The notes under the pieces: generated by a model
What the model was told of the DNA's origin: nothing
What the model saw: only the letters and a program-made list of their open reading frames with translations
Databases searched by the model: none
Part shown: in pieces, positions 1 to 7,661 of the stretch
Position numbering within the stretch: the stretch's first letter is position 1
How the letters are laid out: each line of letters begins with the position of its first letter
Position numbers and translations under genes: made by a program
Assembly (NCBI GenBank): GCA_016707115.1
Contig: JADJIH010000002.1
Coordinates: 62,001-126,000, forward strand
DNA length: 64,000 nucleotides
Origin: Ignavibacteriales bacterium
Lineage (GTDB): Bacteria; Bacteroidota; Ignavibacteria; Ignavibacteriales; Ignavibacteriaceae
Direction of reading: 5' to 3'

Positions 1-576
1 CTCAGTATAATTTTTAAGAATCGGCTCACCTTTAGAAATATGATTATTCTTAGCTAATATTTCTGAGTATCTGATAATCTCATCAGGAGAGGCTGTTTCT
101 TTTTCAAGATAGATATCATACCATATTTCAGCTTCATTCCAGTTTCCTAAATTCTTATAACACTTTCCTATTTCAAGATAATTTTTTGCAATAATAGGAT
201 TGATAGCAATTTCTCTCTTGTGTCCTTCAATTTTATTGTAAAGGATTTTATACCAATCAGAGGTTGTTCTATTTAAATTGGATGAAATTTCATCATCTTC
301 TGGTTTTAATTTTTTTGCTGTGCGAAAATCATAAACAGCATACTCATAATTACCTCTTTTTTCATAACATATGCCGCGTAAATTAAATCCATCCGCCGAA
401 TTTGGATTTGCAGACACATATTTATTTAAAATGTCAATTGCCTCACCGTAACGTCCAGAACTAATTAGTTGTAGAGCTTCTGTTTTAAAATTTGAAGAAT
501 AATTATTTTGAGGGAATAGAGATATGCTAAAAAAAGTAAGATTCAGAATGAGTAATTGATAGAAAAATAATTTCAT
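1..576 (-). CDS. TPR-repeat exported protein (3' end beyond window)
   Basis: Reading the minus strand from an ATG at 574-576 gives an open frame of 192 codons that runs off the left edge. The product begins with a Sec-type signal peptide (MKLFFYQLLILNLTFF) and then shows tetratricopeptide-like helices, for example ALQLISSGRYGEAIDIL, GFNLRGICYEKRGNYEYAVYDF and YLEIGKCYKNLGNWNEAEIWY. TPRs are protein-interaction scaffolds and no enzymatic motif is visible. It starts 16 bases after the stop of the upstream KaiC-like gene, so the two are probably co-transcribed. The true C-terminus and any additional domain are not visible. Periplasmic or outer-membrane location is inferred from the signal peptide only. 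Confidence 0.8.
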   Translation of the reverse strand, partial: MKLFFYQLLILNLTFFSISLFPQNNYSSNFKTEALQLISSGRYGEAIDILNKYVSANPNSADGFNLRGICYEKRGNYEYAVYDFRTAKKLKPEDDEISSNLNRTTSDWYKILYNKIEGHKREIAINPIIAKNYLEIGKCYKNLGNWNEAEIWYDIYLEKETASPDEIIRYSEILAKNNHISKGEPILKNYTE

Positions 577-592
577 CTTCTATAGTCAACTT

Positions 593-1798
593 CTATCTCT
601 GATTTAATTGGGTTTTGACAGTCTGGTTATCAAATTCTATAAAGACATCTTCAGCACTGTTCATCGAGTCATTTACTTTTAACATTAAATAAGCCACATT
701 AGTAGATCCGCTGCCATTTAAAGTCTGATGAACTTTTGAAATGAAATCATCAATCAATTTATCATCAGATTTTGTGATAAGAATATAAATTTTATCATCA
801 ATTGTACATATCTTATCTTTTTTATGTGCTGCTACTTTTACAGAATAACTTAATTGATCGAATGAAATTCTAGATTGTGACTGACTTGCTGGATTAATTC
901 TTATCGATAAAATTGTAAACATTTGGCCGGTAGTTTTATACAATGCAATTTGATTATTAACAATCAATTTAAAATCATTTATACTGTAAATATTAGGTAC
1001 TAAATATTCAGGAGTATTTAAAGCATTTGTCTTATTTGGAATCAGCTCAGTTATATCGGGCAATATGTTTTCTTTAGTTAAGCGTTTTGTGATTTTAAAA
1101 TCAGTTGTTATACCTTTATAAGGTTCTATGAAATAGTTTGCTTTGAATTTTCCTTCTGTATGCCCAATATTTGGAGTAATATCGATAATGCCTGGCTGCT
1201 GCTCTGCACTATCTTCGGCTTTATGAAGTTGAATAATTCCCGTTGCAAAAGAATTTAAAACATTAAATATCATTTTTGAAGATTGTGCTGCAGGCTCTCT
1301 TAAAATCAATAAACTAGTTATCCCTAAATCTTCAATTGATTCAATCATCGAACCAAATGCATCTCTAAGGCTATTTAGGTTTTCATACTCAACATAAGGT
1401 GTCAATTCATCAAAAATAATTCGAGTAGGATGATACTGATTAATAACAGAAATAATATCGCTGAGATAATCACTTAAAAATTCATCTCTGCTTTTAAATT
1501 CTGTAGTTTCAGTTGGTTGAGCAACACGCACAACTATAATAGTGTTCTGATTAATATAGTATTCTAGATCAATATCAATGGAAGCGGCATGAATCATCAA
1601 ATCTTTTGGGCGAGAGTTTGTGAAATACAGACAAACTTCTTTGTTCTTTGCAGCTTCTACAGCATATTGAAGACTTAAAAGAGTTTTGCCAGACTTTTTT
1701 TCACCAACTAACAAATATGACCCGCCGTGATAAAATCCTCCCCAGGCGCTATCAACGATTGGAATACCGGAACGGAATAATTGAACGCTTTTTTTCAT
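593..1798 (-). CDS. KaiC/RadA-like RecA-fold ATPase with degenerate GGDEF-like C-terminal domain
   Basis: The 401-residue protein has a RecA/KaiC-type ATPase core: Walker A GEKKSGKT at residues 32-39 and a Walker B strand ending TRIIFDE with Asp at 130. The N-terminus (SGIPIVDSAWGGFYHGGSYLLVG) matches the way KaiC/RAD55 proteins enter the P-loop. Only one such domain is present, unlike the double-domain circadian KaiC. From about residue 270 to 390 the sequence follows the secondary-structure order of a GGDEF domain (FKLIVNNQIALYKTTGQMFTILSIRIN, then R/K-rich helix, then IDDKIYIL, then SAEDVF), but the GGDEF signature itself is replaced by TIDDK, so cyclase activity is not expected. Function is probably regulatory. 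The fold assignment of the C-terminal half is an inference. It lies directly upstream of the TPR gene. Confidence 0.75.
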   Translation of the reverse strand: MKKSVQLFRSGIPIVDSAWGGFYHGGSYLLVGEKKSGKTLLSLQYAVEAAKNKEVCLYFTNSRPKDLMIHAASIDIDLEYYINQNTIIVVRVAQPTETTEFKSRDEFLSDYLSDIISVINQYHPTRIIFDELTPYVEYENLNSLRDAFGSMIESIEDLGITSLLILREPAAQSSKMIFNVLNSFATGIIQLHKAEDSAEQQPGIIDITPNIGHTEGKFKANYFIEPYKGITTDFKITKRLTKENILPDITELIPNKTNALNTPEYLVPNIYSINDFKLIVNNQIALYKTTGQMFTILSIRINPASQSQSRISFDQLSYSVKVAAHKKDKICTIDDKIYILITKSDDKLIDDFISKVHQTLNGSGSTNVAYLMLKVNDSMNSAEDVFIEFDNQTVKTQLNQR

Positions 1799-1988
1799 AG
1801 TTTAATTTTTTAACAATTTTACCAATAATTATACCGTTAGTATTGTTCGTTTATATTAAAAAAATGAATAAAAGCGATATTTTTTTGGACTAAACAGAGA
1901 CAAAAAAAGTGAGTTGTATTATTATGCAACAAGCTAAATTTTTGACATTTTCAAAGGTTTTTAGAATAAATTATTTTTAAAGTACGAT

Positions 1989-3632
1989 CTAATTACTAAA
2001 ATAACCAAATACAAAAAGTGCAGTCGCATTTCCAACTATTGTTGGTTCGTTGGTTATATAATCCATTCTATCATCAAAATATTTAACTTCATCTGAATTG
2101 AATTCATTATAACTCTGATTCATTCTTTGAATTTTATATTCTTTCAAAAGATTGGCTGGAGCGGGTCCTGCAGTTAATGCACCAGGTAGATACCCATTAT
2201 TAAAAAATGCAACTTGCGAGTGTAGATTTTTAGAAAAGTCTGAACCAATATTATAAATAAAACAAATTCCCCAAGGGTTTCTACCTAAGATATAATCTAT
2301 CTGAAAAATATTTAGTGAATCGAATTCTTTAGAACCTGTTAATTTCTTATAAAGAATTGTTTGTAGACTGACACCGAGAAAAGTGTTTGTTGTACCCCAG
2401 GAATATTCTAGTCCCTCTCGCAGAAAAGATTCAGAACTTTTATTTTTTGAATGCTTAAGATTTAGATAAATATATTTTACAAAATCTTGATTATGCTGAG
2501 CAATTTTATAATGAGCTAAAGAGTTTATATCACCAACACTCCACCAATAATCCGACTCAGCTTTCTCCCCAAACATAACTGCATCTTTAAGATATTTTTC
2601 AGACTTAGTGCTATTATAAAGTTCGATGGAAGCTAGTGCTAATTTACCATTAAAATATTTTTCTGGATAATGATACGAAAATGTAGTATCGATATCTTGA
2701 ACGCTATTTCTTAAAGCATAAAATTTTTCAGCTGTTTTCAGACAGTTTGAAGCAAACTCGTTATCATAGGATTTCTCGTTCCAAATTCTGGATGCCAAGG
2801 CTAAAGCAGCACTGTAAATCCCGATTGTATTTTTCCCAAGACTAACAAACGCAGGACGATTAAATTGCAAACTATCATTTTCGGGTAATCGCCATCCAAT
2901 GTTATGATCAGATTCATTCTGTAATTGTGAAACTAAAGTTTTATTATCAACATTACATCTCAATAACCAATCAAGACCAACTTTTGCCTCTTCCAAAATA
3001 TCTGGAACATTATTTTTATCTAAATCATATCCGAATTTTTTCGAGTCAAATTCATAGCTAAATAGAAGAAGATAAGTGGTGTAAGCAGTAGTTTTCAAAA
3101 ACTTTACATAATCACCAGCATCGTGCCAACCACCAGTTAAATCACGAGCAGTAGAATCAGTATACCCTATTATTTTAGATGCATCCGAAAGATGACAAGG
3201 CTGATGTAATATTGGATTTGTTGGTCCACAACGCTGTGTTTTGAAGAAAAGGCTAAGTGAATCTCTTACATTATTAAAGATTGAATTACCAATCTGGAAA
3301 GGATATGATTCAGTGTCTGATAATTTTATTCTGTACTTTCCAATGGAACTAAGACTTGAAAAATCAATTTCATAACAAAAATTAAAATTTCCATAAACTG
3401 ATGGTGAATCTTTAACACTTCCTTCGAATTTAATTTTATTCGAATTATTTTCTAAAATATAAAATGGCTTGTTTTGTAAATTAGTTTTTGAAAGTATAAC
3501 TGCAGTTTTTAATTCTTCTGGTAAGAAACCGACTTGATTTGTTCTAATATAAATAGCATCAGAGATGGAAGTATGGCAATTAACAAAAATAATTTGAGAA
3601 ACAAATAAAAAAACAGAAAAGAATAATTTCAC
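1989..3632 (-). CDS. Glycoside hydrolase family 9 (endoglucanase-like) with N-terminal CelD_N Ig domain
   Basis: This 547-residue protein has a signal peptide (residues 1-19), an N-terminal immunoglobulin-like module (about 25-115, starting IRTNQVGFLP, the hallmark entry of GH9 N-terminal Ig domains) and an (alpha/alpha)6 GH9 catalytic domain (about 120-547). The conserved GGWHDAGDYVKF motif supplies the catalytic base Asp pair at 171 and 174, and the C-terminal MDYITNEPTIVGNA places the general acid Glu at about 529. An LHSQ histidine motif precedes it. GH9 enzymes cleave beta-1,4-glucans or related oligosaccharides. There is no T9SS sorting tail or carbohydrate-binding module, so it is probably periplasmic or outer-membrane associated. 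The start codon is GTG. A strong AAAAGGAG lies at 3657-3664, too far upstream to fit this start well. Confidence 0.88.
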   Translation of the reverse strand: MKLFFSVFLFVSQIIFVNCHTSISDAIYIRTNQVGFLPEELKTAVILSKTNLQNKPFYILENNSNKIKFEGSVKDSPSVYGNFNFCYEIDFSSLSSIGKYRIKLSDTESYPFQIGNSIFNNVRDSLSLFFKTQRCGPTNPILHQPCHLSDASKIIGYTDSTARDLTGGWHDAGDYVKFLKTTAYTTYLLLFSYEFDSKKFGYDLDKNNVPDILEEAKVGLDWLLRCNVDNKTLVSQLQNESDHNIGWRLPENDSLQFNRPAFVSLGKNTIGIYSAALALASRIWNEKSYDNEFASNCLKTAEKFYALRNSVQDIDTTFSYHYPEKYFNGKLALASIELYNSTKSEKYLKDAVMFGEKAESDYWWSVGDINSLAHYKIAQHNQDFVKYIYLNLKHSKNKSSESFLREGLEYSWGTTNTFLGVSLQTILYKKLTGSKEFDSLNIFQIDYILGRNPWGICFIYNIGSDFSKNLHSQVAFFNNGYLPGALTAGPAPANLLKEYKIQRMNQSYNEFNSDEVKYFDDRMDYITNEPTIVGNATALFVFGYFSN

Positions 3633-3685
3633 AAAACCATTTTTAATAATTGTAATCTCCTTTTAATTGCCATACTTAAAAAACA

Positions 3686-4321
3686 TTAAGCTTTTTGTTC
3701 TTCTTTACTTATATAATGTGTTCTGAAAATATAATCCCAAATTGGTGAGCTAACACCATAACCTTTATCTGGATCCTGGTAATGATGTTTGATATGATGA
3801 TTCTTAATTGCTAACCAAAATTTGCTGTGCATATTAAAATGATGGACAGCATAATGTGTTATATCATAAAATAGATAACCCGTTAAAAATCCTGCAAAGA
3901 AAGGCAGTACAAAAATATTGCCTATCAAAAAACTAAATAAAAAATAAAATAATGTTGCTAGTGGAATGCTTACGGATGGCGGCATTACCAATCTTCTGGA
4001 ATCACTTGGATAATCATGATGTACGCCGTGGAATATAAAATGTATCCTTGCACCTAATTCACTCTTTAATTCCCAATGAAAAACAAACCTATGTAATAAA
4101 TATTCCGTAATTGTCCAGATGAACAATCCAAATACTACCAGCCCTACAATTGATAATACACCAATTTTAAAATCAAAAACTGATAAGTATAACATATAAA
4201 GTATAACCGGAACAAAAATTATTAATGGAACTGAAGGATGAACTCTTGATAATGATTCCATAAAATCACTTTTAAACATCCTTACAGTTTCATCTTTATT
4301 TGAAACAAACTTTTTTGCCAT
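3686..4321 (-). CDS. Fatty acid hydroxylase / sterol desaturase superfamily membrane protein
   Basis: The 211-residue protein has hydrophobic membrane segments around residues 31-50, 56-72, 118-135 and 138-156, and the full set of histidine clusters of di-iron membrane hydroxylases: HRFVFH (77-82), HFIFHGVHH (94-102), HYAVHH (156-161) and HHIKHH (175-180). This pattern resembles fatty acid 2-hydroxylases of the FA2H/Scs7 group, which hydroxylate acyl chains of membrane lipids, including sphingolipids, using oxygen. The substrate is not evident here. It ends at 3686, about 50 bases from the start of the GH9 gene on the same strand, so co-transcription is possible. No strong Shine-Dalgarno sequence is seen before the ATG, which is common in this phylum. 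Confidence 0.85.
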   Translation of the reverse strand: MAKKFVSNKDETVRMFKSDFMESLSRVHPSVPLIIFVPVILYMLYLSVFDFKIGVLSIVGLVVFGLFIWTITEYLLHRFVFHWELKSELGARIHFIFHGVHHDYPSDSRRLVMPPSVSIPLATLFYFLFSFLIGNIFVLPFFAGFLTGYLFYDITHYAVHHFNMHSKFWLAIKNHHIKHHYQDPDKGYGVSSPIWDYIFRTHYISKEEQKA

Positions 4322-4413
4322 TGCTAATCCTGTTTAATTATTACACTTAAATTTACGAATTACTATCTAAAGATTAAAAAATGATTTGGCTAATTTTTAT
4401 TTTATTATTTAAA

Positions 4414-4454
4414 AATTGAGATAGAACATTTTTTTATCATCTCAATTATATTTG
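4414..4454 (+). promoter_or_regulatory. Candidate -7 promoter element with adjacent 9-bp inverted repeat
   Basis: TATATTTG at 4447-4454 matches the Bacteroidota -7 element TAnnTTTG, about 70 bases before the transporter start. No good -33 TTTG lies at the right distance. Immediately upstream, AATTGAGAT (4414-4422) and ATCTCAATT (4439-4447) form a perfect 9-bp inverted repeat with a 16-base spacer, touching the -7 element. This could be an operator or a hairpin. Assignment is by pattern only. Confidence 0.4.
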
Positions 4455-4522
4455 ATATTAAGTATTAAAGTTTTCATATTCACAAGTGATTTTCCAAAAT
4501 TCCTTAACTTCCAGGAGGTTTA

Positions 4523-6082
4523 ATGGCTCTAAACGGCGAACGTGAACAATGGGGAACAAAAATAGGTTTGATATTAGCCGTAGCTGGTAATGCTGTAGGT
4601 TTAGGAAACTTTCTCAGATTTCCAGTTCAAGCAGCCCAAAATGGTGGTGGTGCTTTTATGATTCCATATTTTATTTTCTTCCTATTACTTGGTATTCCAT
4701 TAATGTGGATTGAATGGGGCATTGGAAGGCACGGAGGTAAATTTAGGCATGGAAGTGCTCCAGGCATGTTCGATGTTATTTGGAAAAATAGACTCGCAAA
4801 ATATTTTGGATCCGTCGGATTATTTATATCTATTACAATTCTAATTTACTACACATATATAGAATCCTGGACACTTGGTTTCAGTCTTTTTTCAATTTTA
4901 GGTTTATATTCTAATGAAACAAGAGAAACTATGACTGGTTTTCTGTCAAGTTATCAGGGAATTACAACATCACAAACATTCAGTTCAATTTGGCCAGCAT
5001 ATGGGTTAATGCTAATTACCTTTGCATTAAACTTTGCAATTTTATATAAAGGGATTTCAAAAGGAATTGAAAAATTAGCGAAGATAGCTATGCCCTTATT
5101 ATTCTTATTTGGTATTATCCTTGCCATTAGAATTTTTACTCTTGGCACACCTGATCCAGCATTTCCCGAAAATTCTGTTATAAATGGATTTGCGTTTATT
5201 TGGAATCCTGATTTTTCTGCTCTAGGTAATCCAAACATATGGCTTGCAGCCGCAGGACAAATATTTTTTACACTTTCGGTTGGAATGGGAACAATTCATG
5301 CCTACGCGAGCTATTTAAAACCTAAAGATGATATAGTGCTTTCCGGACTTGCTACAGCTTCTACAAATGAATTTGCAGAAGTTGTACTTGGTGCCTCAAT
5401 AGCGATTCCTGTTGCAGTTGCATTTTTTGGTTTAGATGTTACAAAGGAAATTGCTGCTGGCGGATCATTCAATCTTGGTTTTGTGTCTATGCCAATTATT
5501 TTTGGAAGTTCTCATTTCCCGTTAGGTGAATTATTTGGATTTATGTGGTTCCTATTACTTTTCTTTGCCGGAATAACATCTTCTGTTGCAATGGGGCAAC
5601 CTGTTGTTGCATTCTTAGAAGATGAATTCGGAATGGATAGAAAAAAAGCTGTTACATCACTAGCAATAGCTGTTCTTGTTGCAGTTCAATTTGTTATATT
5701 CTTTTTAAAGTATGGATTTTTAGATGAAATGGATTATTGGGCAGGAACCTTTGGTCTTGTTGTTTTTGCATTGATTGAAACGATTTTGTTTATGTGGGTT
5801 TTTGGTGCTGACAAAGCATGGAAAGAAATGAATGACGGAGGAGATATTCAAATCCCGATGTTCTTTTATTATGTGATGAAATATGTTACCCCTGTTATAC
5901 TTATGATTTTGATGATCTGGTGGTTTGTTCAAAGTGCAGTACCAACATTACTTTTAGAAAATGCTCCTCCGGAAAATGTTCCTTACATTTGGGGAGCGAG
6001 AGTATTAATGATTTCAATCGCTATAATACTAATGCTGCTAGTAAAAAAGGCATGGGAAAATAATTATAATGAGGTTAAATAA
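4523..6082 (+). CDS. Sodium:neurotransmitter symporter family (NSS/SNF) transporter, large subunit
   Basis: The 519-residue protein has about 12 predicted transmembrane segments and the family signatures of LeuT-type symporters: WGTKIGLILAVAGNAVGLGNFLRFP at the unwound TM1 sodium/substrate site, followed by GGGAFMIPYF in TM2, and a late FFAGITSSVAM in the TM8 region. These transporters use sodium gradients to import amino acids or similar compounds; the substrate cannot be told from sequence. A good ribosome site, AGGAGG, sits at 4513-4518 just before the ATG. The stop codon overlaps the ATG of a 36-residue membrane peptide, the arrangement known for bacterial MetP/MetS methionine-type NSS systems. 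A candidate promoter lies at 4447-4454. Confidence 0.9.
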   Translation: MALNGEREQWGTKIGLILAVAGNAVGLGNFLRFPVQAAQNGGGAFMIPYFIFFLLLGIPLMWIEWGIGRHGGKFRHGSAPGMFDVIWKNRLAKYFGSVGLFISITILIYYTYIESWTLGFSLFSILGLYSNETRETMTGFLSSYQGITTSQTFSSIWPAYGLMLITFALNFAILYKGISKGIEKLAKIAMPLLFLFGIILAIRIFTLGTPDPAFPENSVINGFAFIWNPDFSALGNPNIWLAAAGQIFFTLSVGMGTIHAYASYLKPKDDIVLSGLATASTNEFAEVVLGASIAIPVAVAFFGLDVTKEIAAGGSFNLGFVSMPIIFGSSHFPLGELFGFMWFLLLFFAGITSSVAMGQPVVAFLEDEFGMDRKKAVTSLAIAVLVAVQFVIFFLKYGFLDEMDYWAGTFGLVVFALIETILFMWVFGADKAWKEMNDGGDIQIPMFFYYVMKYVTPVILMILMIWWFVQSAVPTLLLENAPPENVPYIWGARVLMISIAIILMLLVKKAWENNYNEVK

Positions 6083-6192
6083 TGGGAATTACTACAAGTG
6101 GAATAATATTTCTTGTTTTAGCCTGGGGAATAATAATAGGTTTAACAGTATTTTCATTTTATAAAGTTTTTAAAGGTGAGAAAAAGAATTAA
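6082..6192 (+). CDS. MetS-like NSS-transporter small subunit (36 aa)
   Basis: An ATG at 6082-6084 overlaps the TAA of the transporter gene (TAATG), giving a 36-residue product with a single hydrophobic helix (GIIFLVLAWGIIIGLTVFSFY) and a short lysine-rich tail (KVFKGEKKN). This size, topology and position match the MetS family small subunits that accompany NSS-family transporters, first described with MetP in Corynebacterium. The helix is followed by a positively charged end, so the tail is expected in the cytoplasm. The overlap implies translational coupling. The only doubt is that very short genes are easy to misread, but the composition and the position immediately before a terminator hairpin argue for a real gene. 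Confidence 0.82.
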   Translation: MGITTSGIIFLVLAWGIIIGLTVFSFYKVFKGEKKN

Positions 6193-6197
6193 TAAAA

Positions 6198-6223
6198 AAA
6201 CCCGAGTTGGATAGCTCGGGTTT
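6198..6223. terminator. Intrinsic terminator shared by converging genes
   Basis: AAACCCGAG (6198-6206) pairs with CTCGGGTTT (6215-6223) around an 8-base loop. On the minus strand the stem is followed by a run of seven T residues, so it serves best for the phosphofructokinase gene. On the plus strand the T tail is weaker but it also closes the transporter operon. Confidence 0.85.
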
Positions 6224-6243
6224 AAATTGATTTGCTTTAACAA

Positions 6244-7611
6244 TTATTCTTCATCATATTCATCAGATTTTTCATTCTCCGCTTGCAGCCTATGGGCAAG
6301 ATTTGATTCTGATGATGCGATTGCAAATTTACCTTCCTTAATAAATTGATATAATAAATCATTTTTAATAAGGTAACCAAATGTTGCCTGAAACTTTTCT
6401 ATAGACATTCCAGCAGTAGCAGCAAGTTTTGCAAGTTCATGGGGATCATCAAAATCAGCCTGATTAAGCCTTAACATATATCTTCGTGCTATGTAAAAGC
6501 TTTCTGATGCAGGATCAACCATTCTAACTTTTGTCTTTAATGTTTTAGGATCGATAATATCCTTAAAGTACATTGGAACAAAATTTCCATTTTGAATAGA
6601 GACCATAGCTCCACTTCCGCCATCAAGAATAAACTGTGCTGCTGAAAATCCTAAATCTCTTGTATATTCCATATCAAATGGAATTGGATCAGCGCAACGT
6701 AATTCATATCCAATATTTTTAGCAACTACGGTAGCTTTTAATCCAAACTCCTTTAGTCTTTCTTGCACTTTAGATTTTAGTATTTCACCAAAATTTATTT
6801 CTGCTATTCTAATATTATCGTGCGCGTCTCTCTCAACTTCTACCAAAGATTCAAGATCAGCAGGATCTAAATGTTCTACTAACCCTTCAGCAATTATTGC
6901 AACACCATCCGGTTTACCATAACTTAATCTTTTAATAATAGCACCAACAAGAATGTCAACAATATGTCCAAATTTAATTTGTTTATTTGCAAACTCTTCA
7001 GGTATAAGTGTAAGTGTTGCACCTGTTGCTTTACCAATACCAAGAGCTAGATGTCCTGCTTTTCTACCCATAGAAATAACAAAATACCAGCGAGAGGTTG
7101 TCTGGGCATCAACCATAAGATTTTTTACAACTTCAACACCGATATGTCTTGCTGTTTGGAATCCAAATGTTGGTATTCCATGCGGAAGATCAAGATCGTT
7201 ATCAATCGTTTTAGGAACGTGAACAACTTTAATCCTACCGGAAGCCATCTCATTAACTTTAAGTGCGCTAAACGCCGTATCATCACCACCAATTGTTATA
7301 AGCTTATCTACATTTAATCTTAATAAAGAGGTAACCGCGTTTTCTAAATGCTTAGGATCTTTGGTAGGATTTGATCTTGAAATACCAATGTATGATCCGC
7401 CTCTAAAGTGAATACGACTTACGTTTTGGATATTTAAATCTTTTACGTGAGTGATATCCCCTTGCATTATCCACTTAAAACCATCTTTTATACCAATAAC
7501 TTCAACACCTTCAACAGCTGCGCGAATTGTAGCCGCACCTATAACACTATTGATTCCAGGTGCCGGTCCTCCGCCAACTAATATGGCTAATTTTTTTGGT
7601 GCGATAGACAT
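6244..7611 (-). CDS. pfp: 6-phosphofructokinase, probably pyrophosphate-dependent
   Basis: The 455-residue protein carries the phosphofructokinase fold: GGGPAPGIN at 13-21, the active-site PKTIDNDL at 133-140 and a fructose-6-phosphate region around GRKAGHLALG. Two positions that distinguish phosphoryl donors read as the pyrophosphate type: GGDD at 108-111 (ATP enzymes have GGDG) and PKTIDND (ATP enzymes have PGTIDND). It should therefore interconvert fructose 6-phosphate and fructose 1,6-bisphosphate using PPi, a reversible glycolytic/gluconeogenic step in the cytoplasm. An AAGGAG lies ten bases before the ATG. The helicase gene lies 50 bases upstream on the same strand and the two may be co-transcribed. 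Donor specificity is inferred from residues only. Confidence 0.88.
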   Translation of the reverse strand: MSIAPKKLAILVGGGPAPGINSVIGAATIRAAVEGVEVIGIKDGFKWIMQGDITHVKDLNIQNVSRIHFRGGSYIGISRSNPTKDPKHLENAVTSLLRLNVDKLITIGGDDTAFSALKVNEMASGRIKVVHVPKTIDNDLDLPHGIPTFGFQTARHIGVEVVKNLMVDAQTTSRWYFVISMGRKAGHLALGIGKATGATLTLIPEEFANKQIKFGHIVDILVGAIIKRLSYGKPDGVAIIAEGLVEHLDPADLESLVEVERDAHDNIRIAEINFGEILKSKVQERLKEFGLKATVVAKNIGYELRCADPIPFDMEYTRDLGFSAAQFILDGGSGAMVSIQNGNFVPMYFKDIIDPKTLKTKVRMVDPASESFYIARRYMLRLNQADFDDPHELAKLAATAGMSIEKFQATFGYLIKNDLLYQFIKEGKFAIASSESNLAHRLQAENEKSDEYDEE

Positions 7612-7661
7612 TTAATTTGAACTCCTTAAAAAATTATACAATCACGTTTTTGAATTAAAAA

